Notes under the pieces: generated by a model
The model's database searches: none
What the model was told of the DNA's origin: nothing
The model's input: the letters and a program-made list of their open reading frames with translations, nothing else
Assembly (NCBI GenBank): GCA_025361335.1
Contig: JANYAK010000003.1
Coordinates: 1 to 64,000 of the forward strand
From: Coriobacteriia bacterium
Lineage (GTDB): Bacteria; Actinomycetota; Coriobacteriia; Anaerosomatales; PALSA-660
Length of the DNA stretch: 64,000 nt
Direction of reading: 5' to 3'
Shown here: positions 29,411 to 38,681 of the stretch, in pieces
Position numbering within the stretch: the stretch's first letter is position 1
How the letters are laid out: each line of letters starts with the position of its first letter
Made by a program: the position numbers and the translations under genes

Positions 29411-30370
29411 CTAGAACCTGTCGGGATGCAGCGCGACCGCCAACTTGCGCACGCCCAGAACGATGCGCGGGCCGGGCCGCGACACCACATCGTCATCGAG
29501 CGGCACGACGCGGCCGGACTCGACCGCCCCCAGACGCTTGTAGCCGGTCCGGGCAGCGACAGTGCCCCCGTCGCCGAGGGAGGACTTGGTACCGAAGTAG
29601 ACGGTGGGCTGATCGACGAGCAGGCGCTCGACCGAGTAGTGGAGGTACCCTCCCGCCTTGACCACGTTCTTCCCGCCGGCCTCCTTGATCATGTCGTCCA
29701 TCAGGGTGCCCGGTCCCGCTGTGTACAGAGGGTTCCAGCCGATCTCGATGAAGCACGAAACCGGCGCCTCCGACCCGATCTTGTCGCGTATCGCCTTCAG
29801 GTCCTTCTTCATGCCCGCGACGACCGACGATGCCTTCGCGGGCGCTCCGACGACGTCCCCGACCATGACGATGGACGCATACAGACCTTCCAGGTTCTTC
29901 GGATCGACCACGATCACTTTGGCGCCGAGCCCGGTGAGCTTCGCGACGGTCTCGGCCTGAACTCCTCCGGTGACGAAGATGACGTCAGGTCTGGCCGCTG
30001 TGATCGCTTCCATGTTCGGCGTGACGAAGTCCCCGACCTTCGGTATCTTCCTCACCCGCGCAGGGTAGTCGTCGTACGTGGTGAGCCCCACGACCGAATC
30101 GAGCTTGCCCAGTGCGTACAGGATCTCCGTGTTGGCCGGCGCGAGACTGATGAGCCTCTTCGGCTGCGAGTCGATGGTGATCGGACGCTGCAAGTCGTCG
30201 CTCACGGTGACCGGGAATACGCCGACAGCGGGGGCCGGCGCTCCGCTCGAGTCGCTCGAGGCTCCGGAAGTGCTCGCCGTCCCGGACGGAGAACAGCCCG
30301 CCAGCAGCGCGCCCATCGCCAATCCCACGGCCGCCAAAGTCGCCATCCGTATGTGTCGCGTGTTCTTCAT
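29411..30370 (-). CDS. btuF: Cobalamin ABC transporter substrate-binding lipoprotein
   Basis: Lipobox LLAGCSPSG; PKRLISLAPANTEILYALGKLDSVVGLTTYDDYP. Confidence 0.93.
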   Translation of the reverse strand: MKNTRHIRMATLAAVGLAMGALLAGCSPSGTASTSGASSDSSGAPAPAVGVFPVTVSDDLQRPITIDSQPKRLISLAPANTEILYALGKLDSVVGLTTYDDYPARVRKIPKVGDFVTPNMEAITAARPDVIFVTGGVQAETVAKLTGLGAKVIVVDPKNLEGLYASIVMVGDVVGAPAKASSVVAGMKKDLKAIRDKIGSEAPVSCFIEIGWNPLYTAGPGTLMDDMIKEAGGKNVVKAGGYLHYSVERLLVDQPTVYFGTKSSLGDGGTVAARTGYKRLGAVESGRVVPLDDDVVSRPGPRIVLGVRKLAVALHPDRF

Positions 30371-30449
30371 CGCTCGCCCCTTCTCGTTCCGGCATGGTGC
30401 GGCCACCGCGTGCGCGACGGTCGCGTCGATCTGGCCTCGAAACGGAGAA

Positions 30450-30473
30450 AGACCCCCAAGCTGGGGGTCTTCT
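30450..30473 (-). terminator. Attenuator-like terminator between cobalamin riboswitch and btuF
   Basis: Minus: AAGACCCCCAGCTTGGGGGTCTTTCT, strong hairpin with T tract. Confidence 0.85.
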
Positions 30474-30555
30474 CGGAAGGGTCCGTGTCCGCTTCGCGCC
30501 CATCGTGCCGGCGCGCGACGCGGGCCTCGTCCTCGAAGGCCGTTTCTAGAGTGCG

Positions 30556-30735
30556 GTCGCTCCCGGCGGGCAGGTCTCCTGGCTTAGGAGCGCGGACTTC
30601 GGCTCCATCACAGTTGCGGGACAGCGCCGGACTCTCACCGGCTTCCCTATTCTCCCGGAGTCGCGCGAATGGTGTCGCGCGTTCCCGGGCACCCGTCGGG
30701 GGTGCGTGATGCGGTTGTGAACGCGGTCAGTGTAG
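30556..30735 (-). promoter_or_regulatory. Cobalamin riboswitch
   Basis: Minus: GGGAATAGGGAAGCCGGTGAGAGTCCGGCGCTGTCCCGCAACTGTGATGGAGCCGAAGTC...GCCAGGAGACCTGCC, canonical B12 box. Confidence 0.96.
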
Positions 30736-30869
30736 CAGACACCTGGCCCCCGCGGGGAGGTCTTCGCGGCTTGTGCCGGGCTGCCGGGCAGAGGCTGGCC
30801 CAAGCGGAACCGCACCGAGCCTCTCCCTCGCTTGCAGGGTCCCAGCTCCGGCGCGCCGCGCCGGCACAC

Positions 30870-31586
30870 CTACCGTCCCACCCACCTCAGCGCCTCGATC
30901 TCGTTGGGCTCCAACGGCCTGACGTGCCCCATGGGCAGATTCCCGAGCTGCACCGGCCCGAACCCCACGCGGACCAGCCGCGTCACGGGGTGACCCACCG
31001 CCTTGAGCATCCGGCGGACCTGCCGCTTGCGCCCCTCGCTGATCCGCAGTTCGACGATCGCGCGGCCTCCCGTGCGCGAGACCATCGCGGCCCCTGCGGG
31101 AGCGGTCATCCCGTCGTCCAGCTCGATCCCCTTGCGCAGCTGTGCGAGCGTCGCGGGGGTCGGTACGCCCTGGACCGTTGCGAGGTACGTCTTGGTCACG
31201 TGGTGCTTCGGGTGCAGCAGGACGTGCGACAGGTCGCCGTCCGTCATCAGCAGCAGCAGGCCCTCGGAGTCGTAGTCGAGCCTCCCCACGGGGAACAGAC
31301 CGGCTGGTGCATCCGCCGGGAAGAACTCCGCCACGGTGCGGCGGCCCTGCGGGTCGCTCATCGTCGTCATGACGTCGGGAGGCTTGTGGAACGCGTAGTA
31401 GGCCGGCCCCTCGGCCAGGAGTACCGTCCGACCGTCGACCGTCACCTCGTCAACCGCGGGATCGACCTTCGACCCGAGCTCCGTCACCACCACACCGTTG
31501 ACCCTCACGCGTCCTGCCGACATGAGGTCCTCGCTGCCACGCCGCGACGCGGCGCCCGCGCGGGCCAGGAACTTCTGGAGGCGCAT
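30870..31586 (-). CDS. rluB: 23S rRNA pseudouridine synthase (RluB/RsuA family)
   Basis: MRLQKFLARAGAASRRGSE (S4), VGRLDYDSEGLLLLMTDGDL. Confidence 0.94.
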   Translation of the reverse strand: MRLQKFLARAGAASRRGSEDLMSAGRVRVNGVVVTELGSKVDPAVDEVTVDGRTVLLAEGPAYYAFHKPPDVMTTMSDPQGRRTVAEFFPADAPAGLFPVGRLDYDSEGLLLLMTDGDLSHVLLHPKHHVTKTYLATVQGVPTPATLAQLRKGIELDDGMTAPAGAAMVSRTGGRAIVELRISEGRKRQVRRMLKAVGHPVTRLVRVGFGPVQLGNLPMGHVRPLEPNEIEALRWVGR

Positions 31587-31641
31587 GGGGAAGATCCGCC
31601 CGCCAACGTCGGCCGGCCCGTCGCCCGCGACGCCGCTCGAC

Positions 31642-32253
31642 TCAGTCAACGCCGAGTTCTCCGCCGTCGTCGCCGAACTCCGGCCCCTCGATCGCCGTCA
31701 GCCGGTCGCGTATCGCGGATTCGGTAGCCGGGTCGGGTGCGAACTCCTCGAGCGGAGGCAGCTCAGAGAGGTCCTTCAGACCGAACTTCTCGAGAAACGT
31801 GCGCGTCGTCGCGTACAGCACGGCGTTTCCCTGGTTGCGATCGCGGCCCGACTCACGGACGAGCCCCTTATCGAGCAGGGACGCCATCACCGCCTCGGAG
31901 TTGACCCCTCGCACGGCGTTGACACCTTGGCGCGTGACCGGCTGATGGTATGCGACCACGGCCAGCGTCTCCAGCGCCGCCTGCGACAACTTCCTGGTGT
32001 CCCACGACAGCACGAGCTGCTCCACCTGCGGGTGGAACGCGGGATGCGTGTACAGCCGCCACCCGCCCGCAACCTCGCGTAGCTGGAACCCGCGCTCGTC
32101 ACTCGCGTACTCGGCGGCCAGAGCCATCAGGCCCTCAGTGACATCATCCTCGGACATCTCGAGAAGCTTGGCCGCGCGGGTAGCCGCCAACGGCTCGTCA
32201 CTCACGAACAGAAGGGCCTCGAGAACGCCCCGCAGGCCCGACACTTCACTCAT
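31642..32253 (-). CDS. scpB: Segregation and condensation protein B
   Basis: GVLEALLFVSDEPL...QAALETLAVVAYHQPVTRQGVNAVRGVNSE. Confidence 0.95.
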   Translation of the reverse strand: MSEVSGLRGVLEALLFVSDEPLAATRAAKLLEMSEDDVTEGLMALAAEYASDERGFQLREVAGGWRLYTHPAFHPQVEQLVLSWDTRKLSQAALETLAVVAYHQPVTRQGVNAVRGVNSEAVMASLLDKGLVRESGRDRNQGNAVLYATTRTFLEKFGLKDLSELPPLEEFAPDPATESAIRDRLTAIEGPEFGDDGGELGVD

Positions 32254-33004
32254 CGTCGTCGTCCTTCCCGTCAAGCTGCTCGATCTCGATCTCGCCGAAG
32301 AGGGCGTCCTGGCGCACCGTCAGCCGCCCCCGCTTGTACAGTTCCAGGATGGCCAGGAACGTCACGACGACCACTTCCGGGCTTGCTCCCGCCTCGAGAA
32401 GCTCAGAGAAGGTCATCCGCTTCCGTGTGCCCAGCGTGCGCCGGACACTCTCCATGTGCAGCTCGAGGCTCACGGGCATCGAGGCGACGTGCTCGGCCTG
32501 CAGGAGGAACACGTCCCGACGGCGCTCCAAGTCGGCGCACAACACCGCGAGGCCTCGCAGGGTGATGCCCTCCAAGTAGTCCGGCATCAGACCGAGGAAC
32601 GGCTCCTCCAAGCCCGCCGCGCGCGAATGCATGCGCGCCTCCGATTCCATGCGCGCCGACAGCTCCGCGGCAGCGTTCTTGAACTTCTTGTACGCGAGCA
32701 GGCGCTCGACGAGCAGGGCGCGCGCCTCCTCGGGCGACATGTCCTCGAACTCGTCGAGGTCCGCATCGCAGTCCCCGGGGAACAGCGATGCCGCCTTGAT
32801 CTCGAGCAGCGTGGCGGCCACCAGGAGGAAGTCGCTCGCCACGTCGAGGTCCAGGTCCTGCATGCGCTCGATGTGGTCGATGAACTCGTCGGCGATCTCG
32901 GACACGGTGATGTCTCGGATATCGAGCTTCTGACGCCCAACCAGGTGCAAGAGCAGGTCGAACGGCCCCTCGAAGATGTCGGTCTTGACCCTGAAGGCTG
33001 GCAC
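32246..33004 (-). CDS. scpA: Segregation and condensation protein A
   Basis: VKTDIFEGPFDLLLHLVGRQKLDIRDI. Confidence 0.94.
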   Translation of the reverse strand: MPAFRVKTDIFEGPFDLLLHLVGRQKLDIRDITVSEIADEFIDHIERMQDLDLDVASDFLLVAATLLEIKAASLFPGDCDADLDEFEDMSPEEARALLVERLLAYKKFKNAAAELSARMESEARMHSRAAGLEEPFLGLMPDYLEGITLRGLAVLCADLERRRDVFLLQAEHVASMPVSLELHMESVRRTLGTRKRMTFSELLEAGASPEVVVVTFLAILELYKRGRLTVRQDALFGEIEIEQLDGKDDDDE

Positions 33005-33012
33005 GTGCGCCC

Positions 33013-34008
33013 TCAGACCTCGTCGAGCTTCACGAGGCGGCGCACGGTCTCGAGGACCTGGTTGACGACGGGCCGGACGCGGGCGGCTCCCCCGTCCAGC
33101 ACCTCCCATGCGTATCCCGGGCGGGTGGCCAGTTCGCTCCGGCGCTCTCTGAAGGGCGCGAGATACGCCGTCAGGTCCGCCACCAGCTTCTGCTTGTGGG
33201 ACACACATCCGCAGCCGGCGACACGGCAGCACGAGTCGAACTCAGCGATCACGCCGGGCTCGCCGATCAGCTTGTGTATCTGGTGCAGGGGGCAGATGTC
33301 GGGGTCGCCAGGGTCGGTCTTCAGCTTGCGCGCGGGGTCGGTGAGCATGCTCATGACCTTCGCTGAGATCTCGTCGGGCGAGTCGGAGATGAAGATCGCG
33401 TTCCCGTACGACTTGCTCATCTTGCGCCCGTCGGTGCCGGGGACCCGCGCGCCCTCCTTCGGGATCAACGCCGCGGGCTCCTTGAGGAACTCGCCGTAGG
33501 TGTTCGTGAATCGGCGCACGATCTCTCGCGTAAGCTCGAGATGCGGGAGCTGATCCTCGCCGACGGGCACGAGGTCGGCGTTCACGATGGTGATGTCGGC
33601 CGCCTGCAGGAGCGGATAGAGGAAGAACCCCACGTTGCCGAGGTCCTTATCCGATATCTGCTCGCGCTGCTCCTTGTAGGACGGCACGCGCTCGAGCCAC
33701 GACATGGGGGTCACCATCGTGAAGTACATGGCGAGCTCGGCCACCTCGGGCACGTCGCTCTGCCGGTAGATGGTGCACTTCGCGGGGTCGAGACCCGCGG
33801 CGATCCAGTCGAGGACCTGCTCCTCGGTGTAGAGGCGGATATCGCCCGTGTCCGCCCACATCGACGTCATCGCGTGCCAGTCGGCGACGAAGTAGAACGC
33901 GTCGTACTCCTCCTGGAGCGCGAGCATGTTCTGCAGGTTGCCGAACCAGTGTCCCAGGTGCAGTTTGCCGGTCGGGCGGTAGCCGGTGAGGATGCGCTTT
34001 CGTGCCAT
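33013..34008 (-). CDS. trpS: Tryptophanyl-tRNA synthetase
   Basis: ILTGYRPTGKLHLGHWFGNL and KMSKSYGNAI. Confidence 0.97.
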   Translation of the reverse strand: MARKRILTGYRPTGKLHLGHWFGNLQNMLALQEEYDAFYFVADWHAMTSMWADTGDIRLYTEEQVLDWIAAGLDPAKCTIYRQSDVPEVAELAMYFTMVTPMSWLERVPSYKEQREQISDKDLGNVGFFLYPLLQAADITIVNADLVPVGEDQLPHLELTREIVRRFTNTYGEFLKEPAALIPKEGARVPGTDGRKMSKSYGNAIFISDSPDEISAKVMSMLTDPARKLKTDPGDPDICPLHQIHKLIGEPGVIAEFDSCCRVAGCGCVSHKQKLVADLTAYLAPFRERRSELATRPGYAWEVLDGGAARVRPVVNQVLETVRRLVKLDEV

Positions 34009-34116
34009 GCGATGGCGGCCCTTCTGGCGGTCGCGGGTGCTGTCGCCCGATTCTACCGTACCCGATGGGTAAAACCCGTATGTGACACGTGCCCAACGAC
34101 CTCGGAGGTCCGCCCA

Positions 34117-35334
34117 ATGGACGCCATCGACCGCAACACCATCCTCGGACTCGCGGAGAACGTGCAGTGGCCATCGGTCACGATCCTCATGCCCGTGGAC
34201 CGCCTGGGGATCCACACCGATGCCGATCGGGTCAGGCTACGCAACCTCATCCGCGGCGCTCGCGAGGCGTTGGTGTCCGACATCGTGCGTCCGCCGGACG
34301 CGGACGCCCTGCTCGCCGGCGTGCAGCGCGTCGCCGAAGATGACTCTGTGTGGGCGGGAGGTCCGAGCGGGCTTGCGCTGTTCGTCGCGGGTGAGGACAC
34401 CAAAGCGTTCTGGGTCGACCATCCCCTGCCGGAAACGGTGCTGGTCGGCAACCGCTTCTACCTGCGACCCCTCTACGCAGGGCTCACCGACGACACCCGC
34501 GTGTGGGCGCTCGCCATCGACTCGAACCGCAGCCGGCTGTTCCACATAGACCGGGTCGGCGTCCAGGAGGTCGACCTCCCCGCGGGCACTCCGGTGTCGA
34601 TGGCCGACGAGACCCTCCTGGACGAACGAGAGGAATCCCTTCAGTTCCACACCGTGCCGGGCGCGACGCCACAGGGAGCGCAAGGCGTGCCTTCCGCGAT
34701 GTTCCACGGACACGGCGGCGCCAAAGACGCCGACAAGATCCAGCGCAAGCACTTCATGCTGGAACTGGCTCGAGGCGTGGTCTGGGCGATCGGCTCGGAA
34801 AGCGCCGAGCCGCTCGTGCTTCTGGGGGTCGACTACCTTGTCGAGGACTTCCTGGCGGTATGCGACTACGCGCACATCGCGCCGAAGCATGTCATGGGCG
34901 CGACGGACTATCTCCTGCCGGCTCAAGTCCAGCGCGAGGCGCTCGAGGCGATCGCGCCCCTCGTCGAGACCGCACTGACCGCCGACGTGGACGAGTACCG
35001 CGCGCTGACGGGAACGGGGCACACGTCGTCAGACGCCCCGGAGATCCTCATGGCCGCCGCGTCCGGACGGGTCAGGACGCTGCTGATGGACGATTCCGAG
35101 GGGCCGTGGGGCTATTTCAATCGTGCGGACTTCACCGTCGACAGCCTCTGCCCGTCGAAGCCGCGGATGCTGCGCGACGCCATGCCGGTTCCGGAGACCA
35201 CCGACCTGATCGAGTGCGGCTGGGACCTCGTCGACCTGGCCGCAGCCGAAACCCTCCTGCACGGAGGCACGGTGCGCGCCTTCACGAGCGAGGCCTCACC
35301 GGTGAAAGGTGCCGCCGCGGTGTTCCGATACTGA
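34117..35334 (+). CDS. baeRF-like (bacterial relative of archaeo-eukaryotic release factor 1) protein
   Basis: SD ggaggt at 34104; N-terminal LMPVDRLGIHTDADRVRLRNLIRGA; C-terminal DLAAAETLLHGGTVRAF...AAVFRY resembling eRF1-like C domains. Confidence 0.75.
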   Translation: MDAIDRNTILGLAENVQWPSVTILMPVDRLGIHTDADRVRLRNLIRGAREALVSDIVRPPDADALLAGVQRVAEDDSVWAGGPSGLALFVAGEDTKAFWVDHPLPETVLVGNRFYLRPLYAGLTDDTRVWALAIDSNRSRLFHIDRVGVQEVDLPAGTPVSMADETLLDEREESLQFHTVPGATPQGAQGVPSAMFHGHGGAKDADKIQRKHFMLELARGVVWAIGSESAEPLVLLGVDYLVEDFLAVCDYAHIAPKHVMGATDYLLPAQVQREALEAIAPLVETALTADVDEYRALTGTGHTSSDAPEILMAAASGRVRTLLMDDSEGPWGYFNRADFTVDSLCPSKPRMLRDAMPVPETTDLIECGWDLVDLAAAETLLHGGTVRAFTSEASPVKGAAAVFRY

Positions 35335-35343
35335 CGTCGGGCC

Positions 35344-36015
35344 CTACCCCCCGAACGTCGAGAGGATCTGGAAGAGGCGCGGACCGCCGAACAGGTCGGC
35401 GATCGGGTAGACCGTCGCGCCGAAGTAGATCTGGATCACGTTCGGCACGAGGAACACCAGTGCGAGCACGATCATGAAGCCGTACCGCTCGAGCGAGCCG
35501 TAGGCGCGCAGAGCGTCCCCGGTCAGGAAGCGCTGGACCACGCGGCTGCCGTCGAGCGGCGGGATCGGGATCAGGTTGAAGAACGCCAGCACGAGGTTGA
35601 TCAGCGTCGAGAACGCGAAGATGTAGAGCACGACGTCCGGTGCACCGAATGCGGCGACCAGACGGAAGCCGATGCCCGCGAGCACGGCGAGCACCACGTT
35701 GCACATTGGACCGGCCGCTCCTGTGAGCAGCATGCCGTTCTGGTATGACACGCGCGTCATGCGCCGCGGGTCGATGGGAACCGGCTTGGCGTATCCCAAG
35801 GCGAATGTCCCGCCCGAAAGCAGCAGCATGATCGCGGGCATCAGGACGGTGCCCCACAAGTCGACGTGCGCGACCGGGTTCAGGGTCAGGCGCCCACTGT
35901 CTCGCGCCGTCGGATCTCCCAGGGTGAGCGCCATGTACCCATGCGACACCTCGTGCAGGATGATCGCCGGGATGATGAGCGCGAATCGCAGCAGGCTCAG
36001 CACGACATTCGACAT
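35344..36015 (-). CDS. M50-family site-2-type membrane metalloprotease
   Basis: IILHEVSHGYMAL (HExxH), FFNLIPIPPLDGSRV. Confidence 0.94.
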   Translation of the reverse strand: MSNVVLSLLRFALIIPAIILHEVSHGYMALTLGDPTARDSGRLTLNPVAHVDLWGTVLMPAIMLLLSGGTFALGYAKPVPIDPRRMTRVSYQNGMLLTGAAGPMCNVVLAVLAGIGFRLVAAFGAPDVVLYIFAFSTLINLVLAFFNLIPIPPLDGSRVVQRFLTGDALRAYGSLERYGFMIVLALVFLVPNVIQIYFGATVYPIADLFGGPRLFQILSTFGG

Positions 36016-36030
36016 CGGCCGGTCTCCGTC

Positions 36031-38652
36031 CTAGTCCTTGGTGAGTCCCGCACGCGACGCTATCCGGCGCAGGTTGGCGAGTTCGGCCTCGCGCCCAACG
36101 GCACGACCATCGAGCCGGTCGGCCAAGGCAGCCGTCAGGATACCAGAGAAGGCCGGCGACGGCGCGTAGCCCATACCGACCAGGTCGTCGCCGCTCACGG
36201 CCGCGCGGACCCTCGACAGCGACGTCAGGTATCGATCGACGCGCTCCCGCACCACACCCTCGCCGAGGGCCCGCACGACCAACGTCGTTTCGGGCGCCAG
36301 CGAGGCCAGCAAGGAGTGAAGCCGGGCGTCTCCCATCGGCCGCTTGGAGTCCAGGGCCCGGATGGTGGCGGCTCCCCGCTGCGCCGTCTCGATGGCGGCA
36401 GCGCCCTGTTCGCGACCCAGCCGCAGCCAGCGGACCCACCGTTCCACGTCGCGCCGGCTGCCCGCGAACGCGAGCGCGGCGAGCAGAGCCGCCCGGTGCT
36501 TCGGCTGGCGCCCGCCGCCCGTCGGCGCCTCCGTCATGCCGGCCTCCAGCCGTTCCACGCGCTCAAGTGCCGCCGCGGGCTCGACTCCGGCCGGCAGCAA
36601 CCCCCGAAGTGCCCCCAACTGGTCCAGACGGCGCAGTGCCAAGACGGCCGACTCCTCTTCGAGGATGGCGAACAGCTCAGCGCGGATGCGCGCCCCCGAG
36701 ACGTCGTCCAGCAGGCCCATCTCGACCGCATGCTTCGCCAACGCGTACGTCGTCGGCTCCATGTTGAACCCGTAGCGGGTCTCGAACCGCGCAGCCCTCA
36801 GCACTCGCGTGGGGTCCTCCACGAACGACAGCGAGTGAAGCGCGCGGATCGCCCCCTTCTGCAGGTCGCGCAGGCCGCCGAAAGGGTCCGCCAGCGCACC
36901 GAAGCACTCGGGGTCCACACAGGCAGCCATGGCGTTGATGGAGAAGTCGCGCCGGAGGAGGTCCTGCCGCAAAGAGGAACGCTCGACGGTCGGCAGGGCG
37001 CCCGGGCGGGTGTAGTACTCGGTGCGAGCGCTGGTGACGTCCATGTGCAGCGTGTGCGATAGCACGAGAACGGCGGTCCCGAACCGGCGGTGCACCTTCA
37101 CGTAGCCCCCGAGACGCCGTGCCGCCTCCTCGGCGAACGCGATGCCATCTCCTTCGACGACCACATCGATGTCCAGGTTCGGCCGGCCCAGAAGCATGTC
37201 GCGGACGAAGCCTCCCACGACATGCGCGCGCAGCCCGCGCTCCTGAGCGAGCGCGCCGACGTGGTGGAGCGCCTCCCGCGCGTCTTCGGGGAGGAGCGCG
37301 TCGACCGTGCGCAGGAAGGCGCCGGAGGCCTCGCCCCGCGCCTGGGGCAGACCACGGTCGAGGTACGAGTCTCCGTGCTCCGCCCGCAGGACGTCCTTGC
37401 GCGTGACGATGCCCACGAGCCGCCCCCTCTCGATCACCGGCACGCGGCCGATGCTCTCGCGCGTCAGCAGGCTCTCCAACTCTCCCAGGCCGGTGCGCGG
37501 ACCGACCGTGAATATGTCGCGAGCCATGAACCCCTTCACGGGCGCGTGAGACAGCCCGTGCCGCACGGCCTTGTCGATGTCCTTGCGCGTGACCAGGCCC
37601 ACGACGGTGTCGCCGTCCACGACCGGCAGGGCGCCGTGCCCCCAGCGGAGCATGAGCTCCCCCGCCTCCCTCATCGTGGCTTCGGGCGCGATCGTGCGCA
37701 CTGGTCTGGAAGCGATGTCACCGGCGGTGAGCGGCGCACGGATCTCGGACTCGAGCGCCACACGCAGCCGCGCGATGGTCTCGTCCAGGTCGGCGCCGCG
37801 CAGCGCGGCCGAAGCGGCCTGAGCGTGTCCCCCGCCTCCCAGATGAGCCAGCACCGCGCCGATGTGCACCTCGGCCAGCCTGCTGCGCCCGACCACGTGC
37901 ACGCGGTCGGGCATGGACACGACCGCGACGGCGACTCGATACCCCATGTCCTCCACGATGTGGTGCGTCACGACGCTCGCGGAGTCCACATACACGTCGG
38001 ACGAAGCGCGCCCGACGGCCACCTTCTGCCCGTGGATCTCCCACACTTCGAGGTCCCGCGCCATGGCATCGAGAAGTGCTCTCTGTTCCTGCGTGAGCGG
38101 ACGTGAGAGGAACTGGTTCACGACCTCCATGTCGGCGCCCGCCGCCATGAGGAAGGCGACGGCATCGGCGTCCGCCGGCGTCGAACCCGGGTAGGTGAGC
38201 GATCCCGTGTCCTCGTGGATGCCCAGCAGGATCGCCGACGCCTCGAGCGGCGTGAGGGTGATACCGCGATCGCGCAGTTCGCGCGCCAGGATCGTCGTCG
38301 TCGCTCCCGTGATCTCGGAGCGATCCTCGGCGCGCTGCAGGTCGTCCGGCGTGCGCGGGTGATGGTCGTAGACGATCACCTCGACGGCGGGATCGCGCGC
38401 CAGCCGACCCAGCTCCCCGATCCGGTCGGCGTCCCGTGTGTCCACCATGACGAGCCGCTCCACGGCGCCGAAGTCCAACCCTTTGAGGTCGGTGAACTCG
38501 AGCAGCCCCTCGTGCAGGTTGTGGAACTCCCGAACGTTGGCGTTCTGAGTCCCCAGAAAGACACCCTTGGCCCCGGGGAACAGCCTGGTCGCGGCGACGG
38601 TCGCGCCGTACGCGTCGAAGTCGGGGTTCGCGTGCCCGACGACGATCGTCAC
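36031..38652 (-). CDS. DHH - CBS pair - CCA/poly(A) polymerase nucleotidyltransferase fusion
   Basis: VVGHANPDFDAYGATVAA and VIYDHHPRTPDD (DHH); two CBS repeats with VTRKD(I/V); GGFVRDMLLGRPNLDIDVVVEGDG and RRDFSINAMA. Confidence 0.93.
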   Translation of the reverse strand: MTIVVGHANPDFDAYGATVAATRLFPGAKGVFLGTQNANVREFHNLHEGLLEFTDLKGLDFGAVERLVMVDTRDADRIGELGRLARDPAVEVIVYDHHPRTPDDLQRAEDRSEITGATTTILARELRDRGITLTPLEASAILLGIHEDTGSLTYPGSTPADADAVAFLMAAGADMEVVNQFLSRPLTQEQRALLDAMARDLEVWEIHGQKVAVGRASSDVYVDSASVVTHHIVEDMGYRVAVAVVSMPDRVHVVGRSRLAEVHIGAVLAHLGGGGHAQAASAALRGADLDETIARLRVALESEIRAPLTAGDIASRPVRTIAPEATMREAGELMLRWGHGALPVVDGDTVVGLVTRKDIDKAVRHGLSHAPVKGFMARDIFTVGPRTGLGELESLLTRESIGRVPVIERGRLVGIVTRKDVLRAEHGDSYLDRGLPQARGEASGAFLRTVDALLPEDAREALHHVGALAQERGLRAHVVGGFVRDMLLGRPNLDIDVVVEGDGIAFAEEAARRLGGYVKVHRRFGTAVLVLSHTLHMDVTSARTEYYTRPGALPTVERSSLRQDLLRRDFSINAMAACVDPECFGALADPFGGLRDLQKGAIRALHSLSFVEDPTRVLRAARFETRYGFNMEPTTYALAKHAVEMGLLDDVSGARIRAELFAILEEESAVLALRRLDQLGALRGLLPAGVEPAAALERVERLEAGMTEAPTGGGRQPKHRAALLAALAFAGSRRDVERWVRWLRLGREQGAAAIETAQRGAATIRALDSKRPMGDARLHSLLASLAPETTLVVRALGEGVVRERVDRYLTSLSRVRAAVSGDDLVGMGYAPSPAFSGILTAALADRLDGRAVGREAELANLRRIASRAGLTKD

Positions 38653-38681
38653 TGCGGCGGCTCGGTGCACGAAGGGGCTCC

